From Caldithrix sp. (GTDB lineage Bacteria; KSB1; UBA2214; DYKH01), in the NCBI GenBank assembly GCA_020722685.1, contig DYKH01000015.1:8133-60777 (forward strand): a stretch of DNA of 52,645 bases. Reading direction: 5' to 3'. The translations under genes and the position numbers were made by a program. Below the pieces are notes generated by a model. That model was given only the letters and a program-made list of their open reading frames with translations. It was not told where the DNA came from and did not search any database. Below are positions 42,250-50,671 of the stretch, in pieces (position 1 is the stretch's first letter; each line of letters opens with the position of its first letter).

Positions 42250-42349
42250 TCGGTCATAAGTTTGAAGACTTGGCGAGAGGTTCTTTTCCTGAGAGTTCCT
42301 CTCGGTTCCCTGATAAAAAAGACTCACCTTATCTTTCAAGGAGGAAATT

Positions 42350-43324
42350 TTGAGAGCTTTGATTACCGGTGGCGCCGGATTTATTGGCTCACACCTGGCA
42401 GAATACCTGTTGGCAAGGGGTGATGAAGTTTTTGTCATCGATGACCTTTCCACCGGAAGGTTGGAAAACGTCGCGCATTTGCGATCTCATCCACGTTTCA
42501 AGCTGGCGGTTGAGACAATCCTCAACGAAACAGTCATGGACCGCTTGGTGAGCGAATGCGATGTGATTTATCATTTGGCGGCCGCCGTCGGGGTTGAGCT
42601 GATCGTTAAGAGTCCGGTGGAGACCATCGAACGAAATATTTTGGGGACCGACGTGGTGCTGCGTCTGGCTGTGCGCTATTTGCGCAAAGTCCTGATCGCT
42701 TCGACTTCGGAAATTTACGGGAAAAGTGAAGCAGTCCCCTTTAAAGAGGATGATGATCGTGTTTTGGGTCCGACCACCAAAAGCCGGTGGAGCTACTCGT
42801 GCTCCAAGGGCATCGATGAGTTTTTGGCCTTGGCTTACTACAAGGAGAAGCGGCTGGAGACGGTCATCATGCGCCTGTTCAACACGGTTGGCCCGCGACA
42901 GACGGGTCGCTACGGCATGGTCATTCCCCGGTTGGTCAAACAGGCGTTGGCCGGCGAACCCTTGACTGTTTATGGAGACGGCCAGCAAGTCCGCTGCTTC
43001 ACTTATGTGGACGACGTAGTGACTGCTGCGGTCAGGTTGATGGAAACACCGGCAGCGGTGGGACAGGTATTCAACATTGGCAATGATCAAGGCATCACCA
43101 TTTCCGAGCTGGCGGAAAAAATCATCAAGCTCGCCAAATCCTCATCGAAAGTCGTGTATGTTCCCTACGATCAGGCTTATGAAGAGGGATTTGAGGACAT
43201 GCGATTGCGAGTTCCCAGCTTGGAAAAAGCCAAAAGAGTGATCGGATATGCTCCCAAGGTTCAGCTTGATGAGATACTGACAAAAGTCATTGAGCACTTT
43301 AGGACGCATCAAGGTCAGGAGTGA
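42350..43324 (+). CDS. NAD-dependent nucleotide-sugar epimerase/dehydratase (extended SDR)
   Basis: A 324-residue protein. The NAD-binding motif is ALITGGAGFIGSHLAEYLL (GxxGxxG), the acidic end of strand 2 is VIDDLSTGR, the active site is SWSYSCSK in the form YxxxK, and the substrate loop is RLFNTVGPRQTGRYGMVIPR. This fits the UDP-glucose 4-epimerase / UDP-glucuronate decarboxylase / 4,6-dehydratase group, but the exact reaction is not decided. The start is TTG at 42350, with AAGGAGG 5 nt before it. A hairpin (CGAGAGG at 42274-42280 with CCTCTCG at 42298-42304) lies in the 100-bp gap before it. Confidence 0.88.
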   Translation: MRALITGGAGFIGSHLAEYLLARGDEVFVIDDLSTGRLENVAHLRSHPRFKLAVETILNETVMDRLVSECDVIYHLAAAVGVELIVKSPVETIERNILGTDVVLRLAVRYLRKVLIASTSEIYGKSEAVPFKEDDDRVLGPTTKSRWSYSCSKGIDEFLALAYYKEKRLETVIMRLFNTVGPRQTGRYGMVIPRLVKQALAGEPLTVYGDGQQVRCFTYVDDVVTAAVRLMETPAAVGQVFNIGNDQGITISELAEKIIKLAKSSSKVVYVPYDQAYEEGFEDMRLRVPSLEKAKRVIGYAPKVQLDEILTKVIEHFRTHQGQE

Positions 43325-43938
43325 CCGGACCGTCGTCGTGGGTTCAAATGGAGTTGGTTTCTCATATTGCCGCCGGTGGAGAGAGCGGTTTAAGGAATTG
43401 GCCATCTCCTCGGTCAGCGATGGGGAGCAAGATCGCTCGATCTCGCGCCACGATCGTCATTCGCATATTTTCTTCGGACTCTCGAAATTGCTTCCGAGAA
43501 TTGCGTTCTCCAAAATGTGGATAACTTGTCAATAGTTTATGGCCAAGCCCGGAGAACTGAAATCGAATCGAGTGCATGCCGGCGAAAAGCAGGGTCTTCG
43601 GAACCGGCGGTCTGAGCCATCCATCCCCGTCACCTTCTGTTATCGGCAAAAAGGTAAGGTGCAAAATATTAGCGCCTTAGTGGATGGTAGCCGAAGGAAG
43701 GGGTGCAGCGGTTCGATCCCTGAGAGGCCGGAAGAACCATTCTGGTCAGCGAAGTCGCGTGGCCGACACGGTACGCCGGAACGACATTTCGTTTGCCAGA
43801 GCCGATGTGGATAACTTGGGCATTTTTTTCTCCTAGTCGGTGCTTGGACGCAAACGGCTACATATAGAGCCGGTTTCTCCTACAAGCGGGCTATTCCGTC
43901 GCATGGATTTCGAGGAAGGCCTAGTCATGAGGGTGTAC
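43325..43938. other. Unassigned structured region with two perfect DnaA-box 9-mers
   Basis: No gene is supported. A 14-bp direct repeat ATGTGGATAACTTG at 43515-43528 and 43805-43818 contains the perfect DnaA-box 9-mer (TTATCCACA on the other strand). The first copy lies in the loop of GTTCTCC (43506-43512) / GGAGAAC (43551-43557). Between the copies there are nested pairings: CTTCGG / CCGAAG, CCATCCA / TGGATGG and CACCTT / AAGGT. It could be a structured RNA, a DnaA-binding site or an old insertion. Confidence 0.4.
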
Positions 43939-43954
43939 GCGATTCGCGAATCGC
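43939..43954. promoter_or_regulatory. 16-bp perfect palindrome, candidate activator/repressor site for ilv-leu operon
   Basis: GCGATTCGCGAATCGC is fully self-complementary. Its end lies 10 bp before the TTGACA of the promoter, i.e. centred about 54 bp upstream of the predicted transcription start, the usual place for a dimeric activator. Confidence 0.55.
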
Positions 43955-43964
43955 AAATTTTCTA

Positions 43965-43994
43965 TTGACATTCTTGATTATTTGATTAAATTTG
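43965..43994 (+). promoter_or_regulatory. Promoter of the ilv-leu-cimA operon
   Basis: TTGACA (43965-43970), 16 nt, TAAATTTG (43987-43994), equal to TTG-N19-TAnnTTTG with no mismatch. Transcription would begin at about 44001, leaving a leader of about 450 nt before ilvB. Confidence 0.7.
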
Positions 43995-44024
43995 CCATCG
44001 TAGTTCTGAAGCAAGTTCACACAG

Positions 44025-44255
44025 ATGGCTTTGACGGATTTATTGATGAACGCATTTTCCCAATCAAATAGCACGAGCGGAAAGGCTGGTTGCCCAATTG
44101 TTGAGGCAACAGAAGCCGTGCGGGGAAATTGCGATCATTCCTCAGTGCCGGAAAGGCTACTCCTGCCCCTACGTTCTCGTCTATCCCGCAGCCTTGTGCG
44201 GATAGAGAGACTACCTATCATCATTCTAAGCCTCTTGCCCTTGTTGCTAAGCTAA
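44025..44255 (+). CDS. Candidate leader peptide of the ilv-leu operon (Ile/Leu-rich end)
   Basis: A frame of 76 codons from an ATG about 25 nt after the predicted transcription start. Its last 12 codons read IIILSLLPLLLS: three Ile and six Leu (44217-44252), exactly the products of the operon, ending in TAA at 44253. An internal GTG at 44196 would give a 19-residue peptide of classical leader size, but it has no clear Shine-Dalgarno. The rest of the 76 codons is unremarkable. A hairpin (CTATC...GATAG, 44181-44205) precedes the Ile/Leu run and could pause polymerase. The overlap of these codons with the downstream RNA structure supports a regulatory role; translation is not proven. Confidence 0.5.
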   Translation: MALTDLLMNAFSQSNSTSGKAGCPIVEATEAVRGNCDHSSVPERLLLPLRSRLSRSLVRIERLPIIILSLLPLLLS

Positions 44256-44360
44256 CAAACTCTGGTGCAAGAGGTACTCCGAACTAACAATCCAATTCAA
44301 GACAACGAAATCGTTTCCAAATTAGGTCATCTTACCGTTAGTTAACTCTTGCGCCAGTGT
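44231..44360 (+). promoter_or_regulatory. Candidate ilv-leu attenuator: two mutually exclusive hairpins
   Basis: Structure 1: CCTCTTGC (44231-44238, within the Leu codons) pairs perfectly with GCAAGAGG (44267-44274); TTGTT/AACAA pair inside. Structure 2: ACTCTGGTGCAAGAG (44259-44273) pairs with CTCTTGCGCCAGTGT (44346-44360) over 14 of 15 positions including one G-U, extended inside by AACTAAC (44282-44288) with GTTAGTT (44337-44343). Both use GCAAGAG, so only one can form. Ribosomes stalled on the Ile/Leu codons would block structure 1. No U-run follows either hairpin, so termination may need Rho, or control may be translational. Confidence 0.55.
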
Positions 44361-44454
44361 AGGCTCATGCTGTTGATAGAATGCAGACTAACGCTTCAAA
44401 CTGATGTTTTCGGTTTCAGGAGACAGGAATCATATTACTCAGGAAGGCTTTCAC

Positions 44455-46176
44455 ATGACTGGTGCAGAAATGATCGTCCACGCGCTCAAGTGCGAAGGAG
44501 TGCGCGCCTTATTTGGCTACCCCGGAGGCGCAGTCATTGACATTTTCGACAAGCTGTACGGCTCGGGTGTGCCGTTCTATCTGACGCGGCACGAGCAGGG
44601 CGCCGCGCACGCTGCCGATGGTTTTGCGCGGGCGTCGGGCGAAGTGGGCGTGTGCATTGCCACCTCCGGGCCTGGCGCCACCAATTTAGTGACCGGCCTG
44701 GCAACCGCCCACATGGATTCCATTCCGTTGGTGGCCATCACCGGCCAAGTGGCAACCCATTTGATCGGCAATGATGCCTTTCAAGAGGCGGATATCGTTG
44801 GTATCAGTCGCTCAATCACCAAGCATAACTACTTGGTCAAGGACGTGGATGAATTGCCCAAAATCCTGAAATCGGCATTCTACATCGCTCGCAGCGGTCG
44901 CCCCGGGCCTGTGTTGGTGGATATACCCAAAGATATTCAGCAGAGCAACACCGATGTTCCGTATCCGGAAAGTGTGGAAATTCGCAGCTACAAACCCACC
45001 CTAAAAGGGCATTCGCCGCAAATTCAGAAAGTGGCGGAGGCAATCGCCGACAGCACCCGACCGGTGATCTTTGCTGGCGGCGGCGTCATCGCCGGCGGCG
45101 CCAGCTCCGAGCTACGGGAGTTGGCGGCGAAAATCGATGCACCGGTCACCACGTCGCTGTTGGGTTTGGGCGCCTTCCCGGAGACCTCTCCGCATGCCCT
45201 GAAAATGCTCGGTATGCACGGCACCGAGTATGCGAATTATGCCATTCAGGAAGCTGATTTGCTATTGGCTATCGGTGTTCGTTTTGATGACCGGGTCACC
45301 GGTAAAGTGAGCAAGTTCGCCCCCAAGGCGCACATCGTTCACATTGACATCGATCCGACGACCATTCGCAAAAACGTCAAGGTCAACATTCCGGTCGTGG
45401 GCGACGTGAAGCAAGTGCTGTTGGAGCTGAATCAGATCGTGACGCCCCAAAAGCACCCCGAGTGGATGGGACGTATACTAGAGTGGAAGCAAAATCATCC
45501 TCTCAAATACGGCGAAAATGGCAAGATTCAGCCGCAATACGTCATCGAACAAGTCGCCGAGCTGACCAGGCATAACGCCATCATCACCACGGAGGTCGGG
45601 CAAAACCAAATGTGGACAGCGCAGTTCTTCAATTTCGAAGAACCGAGGACCTTCCTTTCTTCCGGCGGACTCGGAACGATGGGTTACGGTTTTCCTGCCG
45701 CCATCGGGGCACAAGTGGCGCGCCCGGACAAGGTCGTCATCGATATTGCCGGCGACGGTAGCATCCAGATGAACATTCAAGAGTTGGCCACGGCCGTGCT
45801 CTATAATCTCCCGGTGAAGATCATTATTCTGAATAACCATTCACTGGGTATGGTGCGGCAGTGGCAAGCCATTTTCTATGCTCGCAGGTTTTCCGGAGTT
45901 TGCTTAAAACAGGACGCAGCCTGTCCGCCGCAGTGCGATGGCTCCGGCAAAGATTGTCCGCCGGTCTATGTGCCAAACTTTTGCAAGTTGGCCGAGGCTT
46001 ATGGAGCCACCGGTCTCCATGCCAGCAAGCCGGAAGAAGTCAGACCTTGTTTGGAAAAAGCGCTCGCCACGCCCGGACCGGTCATCGCCGAGTTTGAAAT
46101 CGACAAGGAGGAGAACGTTTTTCCCATGGTGCCGGCCGGCGCATCGTTGAATGAAATGATAAGAGGAATGGCCTGA
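44455..46176 (+). CDS. ilvB: Acetolactate synthase large (catalytic) subunit
   Basis: Condenses two pyruvates, or pyruvate with 2-oxobutyrate, in the first shared step of Val/Leu and Ile synthesis; uses ThDP, Mg and FAD. It has 573 residues from the ATG at 44455, which has GGAAGG 7 nt upstream; the frame to 44404 is an unsupported extension. Motifs: LFGYPGGAVIDIFDKL, the ThDP-activating Glu in TRHEQGAAHAADGFARASG, and the ThDP-binding segment GDGSIQMNIQELATAVLYN followed by NNHSLGMVRQWQ. A Cys-rich insert (CLKQDAACPPQCDGSGKDCP, about residues 482-502) is unusual. One-base overlap with ilvH (TGATG). Confidence 0.95.
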   Translation: MTGAEMIVHALKCEGVRALFGYPGGAVIDIFDKLYGSGVPFYLTRHEQGAAHAADGFARASGEVGVCIATSGPGATNLVTGLATAHMDSIPLVAITGQVATHLIGNDAFQEADIVGISRSITKHNYLVKDVDELPKILKSAFYIARSGRPGPVLVDIPKDIQQSNTDVPYPESVEIRSYKPTLKGHSPQIQKVAEAIADSTRPVIFAGGGVIAGGASSELRELAAKIDAPVTTSLLGLGAFPETSPHALKMLGMHGTEYANYAIQEADLLLAIGVRFDDRVTGKVSKFAPKAHIVHIDIDPTTIRKNVKVNIPVVGDVKQVLLELNQIVTPQKHPEWMGRILEWKQNHPLKYGENGKIQPQYVIEQVAELTRHNAIITTEVGQNQMWTAQFFNFEEPRTFLSSGGLGTMGYGFPAAIGAQVARPDKVVIDIAGDGSIQMNIQELATAVLYNLPVKIIILNNHSLGMVRQWQAIFYARRFSGVCLKQDAACPPQCDGSGKDCPPVYVPNFCKLAEAYGATGLHASKPEEVRPCLEKALATPGPVIAEFEIDKEENVFPMVPAGASLNEMIRGMA

Positions 46177-46664
46177 TGCGACACATTATCAATCTGGAGG
46201 TCGAAAACAATTCCGGCGTCTTGGCGCGCATCGCGGGATTGTTCAGCGCCCGCGGCTTCAACATCGAGAGCATTACCGCCGGAAAAGCGGTGACCACCGA
46301 CACGGCGCACATCACGCTGGTGGTGCGCGGCGACGATTGGGTCATCGAGCAGGTGAACAAGCAGTTGAACAAGCTGATCGACGTCATCCGCGTGACCGAC
46401 GTGACCAAGAACGATTTCGTCAATCGCGAGCTGCTATTGGTCAAGGTGGCCTGTCCGCCGCCGAAACGCAGCGAGGTTTCCCAGATCGTCAACATCTTTC
46501 GCGCCAAGGTGGTCGACATCAGCAATCGTTCTATGACCATGGAGCTGACCGGCAGCGAGCCAAAAATCAATGCCTTTCTGGAAACGGTCAAAACTTTTGG
46601 CATCAAGGAAATCGCTCGCACCGGGCCCATCGCCATGCTGCGGGACTCCAATGGAAAACTGTAG
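46176..46664 (+). CDS. ilvH: Acetolactate synthase small (regulatory) subunit
   Basis: A 162-residue protein, the usual length. The ACT domain starts at residue 2: HIINLEVENNSGVLARIAGL, FSARGFNIESITAGK, then ITLVVRGDDWVIEQVNKQLN and NKLIDVIRVTDVT. The C-terminal ALS small-subunit domain includes RELLLVKV and SEVSQIVNIFRAKVVDIS. It binds valine for feedback inhibition and activates IlvB. It overlaps ilvB by one base, so the two subunits are translationally coupled. Confidence 0.95.
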   Translation: MRHIINLEVENNSGVLARIAGLFSARGFNIESITAGKAVTTDTAHITLVVRGDDWVIEQVNKQLNKLIDVIRVTDVTKNDFVNRELLLVKVACPPPKRSEVSQIVNIFRAKVVDISNRSMTMELTGSEPKINAFLETVKTFGIKEIARTGPIAMLRDSNGKL

Positions 46665-46673
46665 TGCCTGAAA

Positions 46674-46748
46674 CCTGCGGGAGGTGGCTAATAGCAGAAC
46701 CGGGGCTTCCTCGGTTCCGGTTGGTCTTCAAAGGTGACCTCCCGCAGG
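46674..46748 (+). other. Large hairpin between ilvH and ilvC
   Basis: CCTGCGGGAGGT (46674-46685) and ACCTCCCGCAGG (46737-46748) form a perfect 12-bp stem; an inner AACCG/CGGTT hairpin sits in the loop. No U-run follows. Such hairpins can protect or process parts of an operon mRNA, so the ilvBH and ilvC segments could accumulate differently. Confidence 0.6.
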
Positions 46749-46792
46749 CTTTGGTCACCGCCGGTAATCTTATTCACTCTTAAGGAGGAAAA

Positions 46793-47782
46793 ATGAGACT
46801 CTACTACGACAAAGACGCCGACTTGAACCTTTTGAAAGGCAAAAAGATCGCCATCTTCGGCTACGGCAGCCAAGGACACGCCCATGCTCTCAACCTAAAG
46901 GAAAGCGGCATGGACGTGGTCATTGGACTGAAAGAGGGCAGTAAAAGCAAGGCAAAAGCCGAAGCTGCGGGTTTGAACGTATTTCCCAATGACAAAGCCG
47001 CCAAGGCTGCGGACATTATGATGATGTTGGTGCCGGACGTCATCCAGCCGGAGGTTTACGAAAAGGACATTTTGCCCAACCTCAAGGCTGGCGATGTGCT
47101 GGCCTTTGCGCACGGCTTCAATATTCACTATAACCAGATCGTCCCGCCGGCAAATATCGACGTCATTATGGTGGCGCCCAAGAGTCCGGGCCACTTGCTG
47201 CGCCGGCAATATTCGGAAGGCAAGGGCGTTCCCAACCTTATTGCCGTCTACCAAGACTATTCCGGCAAGGCAAAGGACATTGCCCTGGCCTATTCCAAGG
47301 GCATCGGCGGAACGCGGGCGGGCGTCATCGAGACGACCTTTAAGGAAGAAACCGAAACCGATCTTTTCGGTGAACAGGCCGTGTTGTGCGGGGGCGTCAC
47401 GGAGCTGATTCGCGCCGGCTTTCAGACTTTGGTGGATGCAGGCTACCAGCCGGAGATCGCTTACTTTGAATGCCTGCACGAAATGAAGCTGATCGTCGAT
47501 CTCATCTATGAAGGTGGACTCTCGGGCATGTACTATTCCGTCAGCGATACGGCCGAGTACGGCGGATTGACCAAAGGTCCGGTGGTCATTGGCGACGAAG
47601 CCAAAAAAGCCATGCAGAAACTGTTGCTGGACATCCAGACCGGCGCTTTTGCGACTGAATGGATTTTGGAAAACCAGGCCAAGGCGCCCAAGTTCCAAGC
47701 GCTGCGGCGTATGCTGCAAGGCTCGCAAATCGAAAAGGTGGGCTCCGAGCTGCGCGGCATGATGAGCTGGATCAAAAAGTAG
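46793..47782 (+). CDS. ilvC: Ketol-acid reductoisomerase
   Basis: NADPH/Mg-dependent isomerase and reductase that converts acetolactate (or acetohydroxybutyrate) to the dihydroxy acid, the second step of Val and Ile synthesis. The 329-residue length fits class I (short) enzymes. Rossmann motif [20 protein letters not shown]; the coenzyme specificity loop follows strand 2 ([16 protein letters not shown]); the knotted C-terminal domain has [38 protein letters not shown] and [10 protein letters not shown]. The start is the ATG at 46793, with AAGGAGG 5 nt upstream. Confidence 0.97.
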   Translation: MRLYYDKDADLNLLKGKKIAIFGYGSQGHAHALNLKESGMDVVIGLKEGSKSKAKAEAAGLNVFPNDKAAKAADIMMMLVPDVIQPEVYEKDILPNLKAGDVLAFAHGFNIHYNQIVPPANIDVIMVAPKSPGHLLRRQYSEGKGVPNLIAVYQDYSGKAKDIALAYSKGIGGTRAGVIETTFKEETETDLFGEQAVLCGGVTELIRAGFQTLVDAGYQPEIAYFECLHEMKLIVDLIYEGGLSGMYYSVSDTAEYGGLTKGPVVIGDEAKKAMQKLLLDIQTGAFATEWILENQAKAPKFQALRRMLQGSQIEKVGSELRGMMSWIKK

Positions 47783-48003
47783 AGCAGGTCGCAAGTTTCA
47801 AGCGGCAAGTTGCAAGTCTTAGGTCGCCTATTGCAGGCAGTGGGTTCCAGGCGACTTTTCCTAACCAGGTGCAGAGGAAAGCAATACTTTGCCCAACCGC
47901 AAGAGTAGGGTTAGGTATTGTGGTGGGAACTCTCGGCCTGCGACCTGTAATCTACAACCTGAGACCAAAAGCCTGCAACTTGCTACAAAACAACGAGGTC
48001 GTT
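47783..48003. other. 221-bp gap between ilvC and leuA with inverted GCAAGTTGCA tracts
   Basis: GGCAAGTTGCAAGTC near 47805 and CTGCAACTTGCTAC near 47980 are imperfect inverted copies of a low-complexity motif. The leuA frame stays open upstream through this gap but has no coding character. GAGGT 4-5 nt before 48004 is the leuA ribosome-binding site. Confidence 0.45.
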
Positions 48004-49569
48004 ATGGATGCGAATCGCGTTCTCATATTTGATACCACCCTGCGCGATGGTGAACAATCCCCGGGCGCCAGCCTGAGCGTTGCGGACAAACTGGCCATCG
48101 CTCACCAACTGGCGCGACTGCGCGTCGACGTGATCGAGGCGGGCTTTCCGGTGTCCTCGAATGTGCAGTTTGAGGCCACCCAGTTGATTGCCCACGAGGT
48201 GGAAGGCCCAAGCATTGCAGCTTTGGCTCGCTGCGTCGATCTGGACATTGATCGGGCGGGCGAGGCGCTCAAAGGCGCCCAAAAGCCGCGCATCCACACG
48301 TTTGTGGCCACCTCCAAGATTCACCTGGAGAAAAAGTTCAGGAAATCCGAGGAGGAGGTTCTGGAGATGGCCATCGCTGGCGTCAAGCGCGCGAGAAAGT
48401 GGTGTGATGACGTAGAATTCTCGCCGGAAGATTCCGCCCGCACCGGCAAAGAGTTCCTCTTTCGCGTAGTGGAAGCAGCGATCAAAGCGGGTGCCACGGT
48501 CATCAATATCCCGGACACCGTTGGCTATGCCAGCCCGGAGGAGTTCGGAAGTCTCATCTGCGAGCTGCGCAATACGGTGCCGAATATCGACAAAGCAATC
48601 TTGAGTGTCCATTGTCATAATGATCTTGGCTTGGCGGTGGCCAATACTCTGTCGGCCATCAAAAATGGAGCGCAGCAGGCCGAAGTCACTATCAATGGCG
48701 TTGGCGAGCGCGCCGGCAATGCGGCCTTGGAAGAAGTCGTCATGGCCCTCAAGACGCGGCATAACTTTTATGGCAAATTCACCAACGTGGACACGCGGGA
48801 AATCGCCCGCACCAGCCGCATGGTCAGCAATCTGATGGGTATGCCGGTTCAGCCAAATAAAGCCGTGGTGGGCGCCAACGCCTTTGCTCATGAGAGCGGC
48901 ATCCATCAGGACGCGGTCATCAAGGATGCGAAGACTTACGAGATCATGAATCCCCATGACATCGGTCTGGACTCCAACAAGATCGTCTTGGGCCGGCATT
49001 CTGGCCGGCACGGCTTGAAGCAGCGGCTGCATGAAATGAGCTACGATCTGAGTCAAGAAGAGTTGAATCATGTTTATGAAAGATTCCTGGAAATTGCCGA
49101 CAAGAAGAAAGAAGTCTTTGATGAAGATTTGATGGCGCTGGTCAGCGATGAAGCGTTGGCCATCAAAGAAGCCTATCAGCTCGATTACTTTCACATCCTG
49201 AGCGGCAATCGCGCCATCCCCACTGCGACGGTCGGCCTGAGACATGGCGAAGAAGTGCTACAAGAAGCCGCGGTCGGCGACGGGCCGGTCGACGCCGCGT
49301 ACAAAGCCATTGACAAGATCGTAAACTTGTCGGTTGAGCTTACGGATTACTCTTTGCACGGAGTGACGGGTGGGAAAAATGCTTTGGGCGAAGTCGTTGT
49401 CCGCATTGCGCAGAACGGGAAAAAGTTTATGGGCCGTGGTGCCAGCACCGATGTCATCGAGGCCAGTATTCGGGCTTATATCAATGCCATTAATCGCATG
49501 CTGGTTATCAATGAAAAGGCAGAGTTGGAGAAGGCCCAAGTAGAGGATTCCATTGAAAACAAATTATAA
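48004..49569 (+). CDS. leuA: 2-isopropylmalate synthase
   Basis: Condenses acetyl-CoA with 2-oxoisovalerate, the first committed step to leucine. The start is the ATG at 48004 ([20 protein letters not shown]); the frame extends upstream to 47659 inside ilvC and the intergenic tract and is not used. It has 521 residues, close to the usual 510-520. The TIM-barrel catalytic domain has [14 protein letters not shown] and the metal ligands in [29 protein letters not shown] follows. The C-terminal LeuA allosteric domain (about residues 400-515) starts near the [18 protein letters not shown] segment, so leucine feedback is likely. It overlaps leuB by 17 bp. Confidence 0.96.
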   Translation: MDANRVLIFDTTLRDGEQSPGASLSVADKLAIAHQLARLRVDVIEAGFPVSSNVQFEATQLIAHEVEGPSIAALARCVDLDIDRAGEALKGAQKPRIHTFVATSKIHLEKKFRKSEEEVLEMAIAGVKRARKWCDDVEFSPEDSARTGKEFLFRVVEAAIKAGATVINIPDTVGYASPEEFGSLICELRNTVPNIDKAILSVHCHNDLGLAVANTLSAIKNGAQQAEVTINGVGERAGNAALEEVVMALKTRHNFYGKFTNVDTREIARTSRMVSNLMGMPVQPNKAVVGANAFAHESGIHQDAVIKDAKTYEIMNPHDIGLDSNKIVLGRHSGRHGLKQRLHEMSYDLSQEELNHVYERFLEIADKKKEVFDEDLMALVSDEALAIKEAYQLDYFHILSGNRAIPTATVGLRHGEEVLQEAAVGDGPVDAAYKAIDKIVNLSVELTDYSLHGVTGGKNALGEVVVRIAQNGKKFMGRGASTDVIEASIRAYINAINRMLVINEKAELEKAQVEDSIENKL

Positions 49570-50647
49570 AATCGCCGTTTTGCCTGGTGACGGCATCGGC
49601 CCCGAGGTCGTCCAGGAAGCAGTCAAAGTCTTGCAAACGGTGGCCAAATTTTCCGGCATGCAGGTTCAGCTTGAATACGCAGCGGTGGGCGGCCAAGCCA
49701 TGGAACAGTTCGAAGAGCCGCTGCCCCAGTCGACCCTGGAATTGTGCAAATCTTGCGATGCCGTATTGTTGGGCGCCATCGGCCATCCCAAGTGGGATCA
49801 CTTGCCATCGGAGAAGCGGCTAGAGCGCGGTCTGCTCGGACTTAGAGAAGGCCTGAGACTGTTTGCCAATTTGCGTCCGGCCAAGGTGCACGCGAGCCTG
49901 GCGGAAGCTTCCAGTTTAAAAAAGGAAGTGGTGGAGAACGTCGACGTTCTGATCGTGCGTGAGTTGACGGGAGGCGTCTATTTCGGCCGGCCGCGCGGTA
50001 TTGATGACCGGGATGGCGGTCGCGGTTATAACACCATGGTCTACCATCGCCATGAAGTGGAGCGCATCGCCAGAGTGGCTTTCGAGGCGGCCAGAAAACG
50101 TAATAGGAGAGTGACTTCTGTTGATAAGGCCAATGTTCTGGAAGTCTCCCAGTTTTGGCGTAAAGTGGTGATGGAGGTCGCCCGGGAATTCCCGGACGTT
50201 CAGCTCGATCACATGTACGTGGACAATTGCGCCATGCAGTTGATTCGCTGGCCCAAGCAATTCGATGTCATCGTCACCAGCAATTTGTTCGGCGACATCC
50301 TGAGCGATGAAGCCTCCATGCTGACCGGGTCTCTGGGCATGCTGCCTTCCGCAAGCTTGGGTGCGCAATACGCCATGTATGAGCCGGTGCATGGTTCGGC
50401 GCCGGACATTGCCGGGCAAAGCAAGGCCAACCCCATCGCCACCATTGCTTCAGTGGCCATGATGCTCCGCTACTCCCTGAACCGGCCCGCAGAGGCGGAT
50501 GCAGTGGATAAGGCCATCACCCGAGCTTTAGAATCAGGCTACCGAACCACGGACGTCGCCACCAGTGGGACAACGATCGTTTCTACCCAAGAGATGGGAG
50601 ATAGAATTGCAGAGAACGTGGGAGCTCTTTTGGCTGAAAGCCGCTAA
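49553..50647 (+). CDS. leuB: 3-isopropylmalate dehydrogenase
   Basis: NAD-dependent oxidative decarboxylation of 3-isopropylmalate in leucine synthesis. It has 364 residues. Motifs: [68 protein letters not shown] and the metal and substrate loop [20 protein letters not shown], then [13 protein letters not shown]. The start is TTG at 49553, with AGAGGA 5 nt before it, inside the end of leuA. LeuCD, which supplies its substrate, is not in the window. Confidence 0.96.
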   Translation: MKTNYKIAVLPGDGIGPEVVQEAVKVLQTVAKFSGMQVQLEYAAVGGQAMEQFEEPLPQSTLELCKSCDAVLLGAIGHPKWDHLPSEKRLERGLLGLREGLRLFANLRPAKVHASLAEASSLKKEVVENVDVLIVRELTGGVYFGRPRGIDDRDGGRGYNTMVYHRHEVERIARVAFEAARKRNRRVTSVDKANVLEVSQFWRKVVMEVAREFPDVQLDHMYVDNCAMQLIRWPKQFDVIVTSNLFGDILSDEASMLTGSLGMLPSASLGAQYAMYEPVHGSAPDIAGQSKANPIATIASVAMMLRYSLNRPAEADAVDKAITRALESGYRTTDVATSGTTIVSTQEMGDRIAENVGALLAESR

Positions 50648-50671
50648 GCAGTAGAGCGAGGAGAAATAATT

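Noticed and set aside
43362..43664. 100-codon minus-strand frame in the ilv upstream region
   Set aside because: It crosses the repeat and hairpin structures and has no ribosome-binding site or recognisable domain.
43580..43760. Possible tmRNA, SRP RNA or RNase P RNA (GGTTCGATCCC and CCGAAGGAA strings)
   Set aside because: The T-arm does not pair, no tRNA-like acceptor is present, and the core motifs of SRP RNA (GGTCAGG...GGAAGCAGCC) and RNase P RNA are absent.
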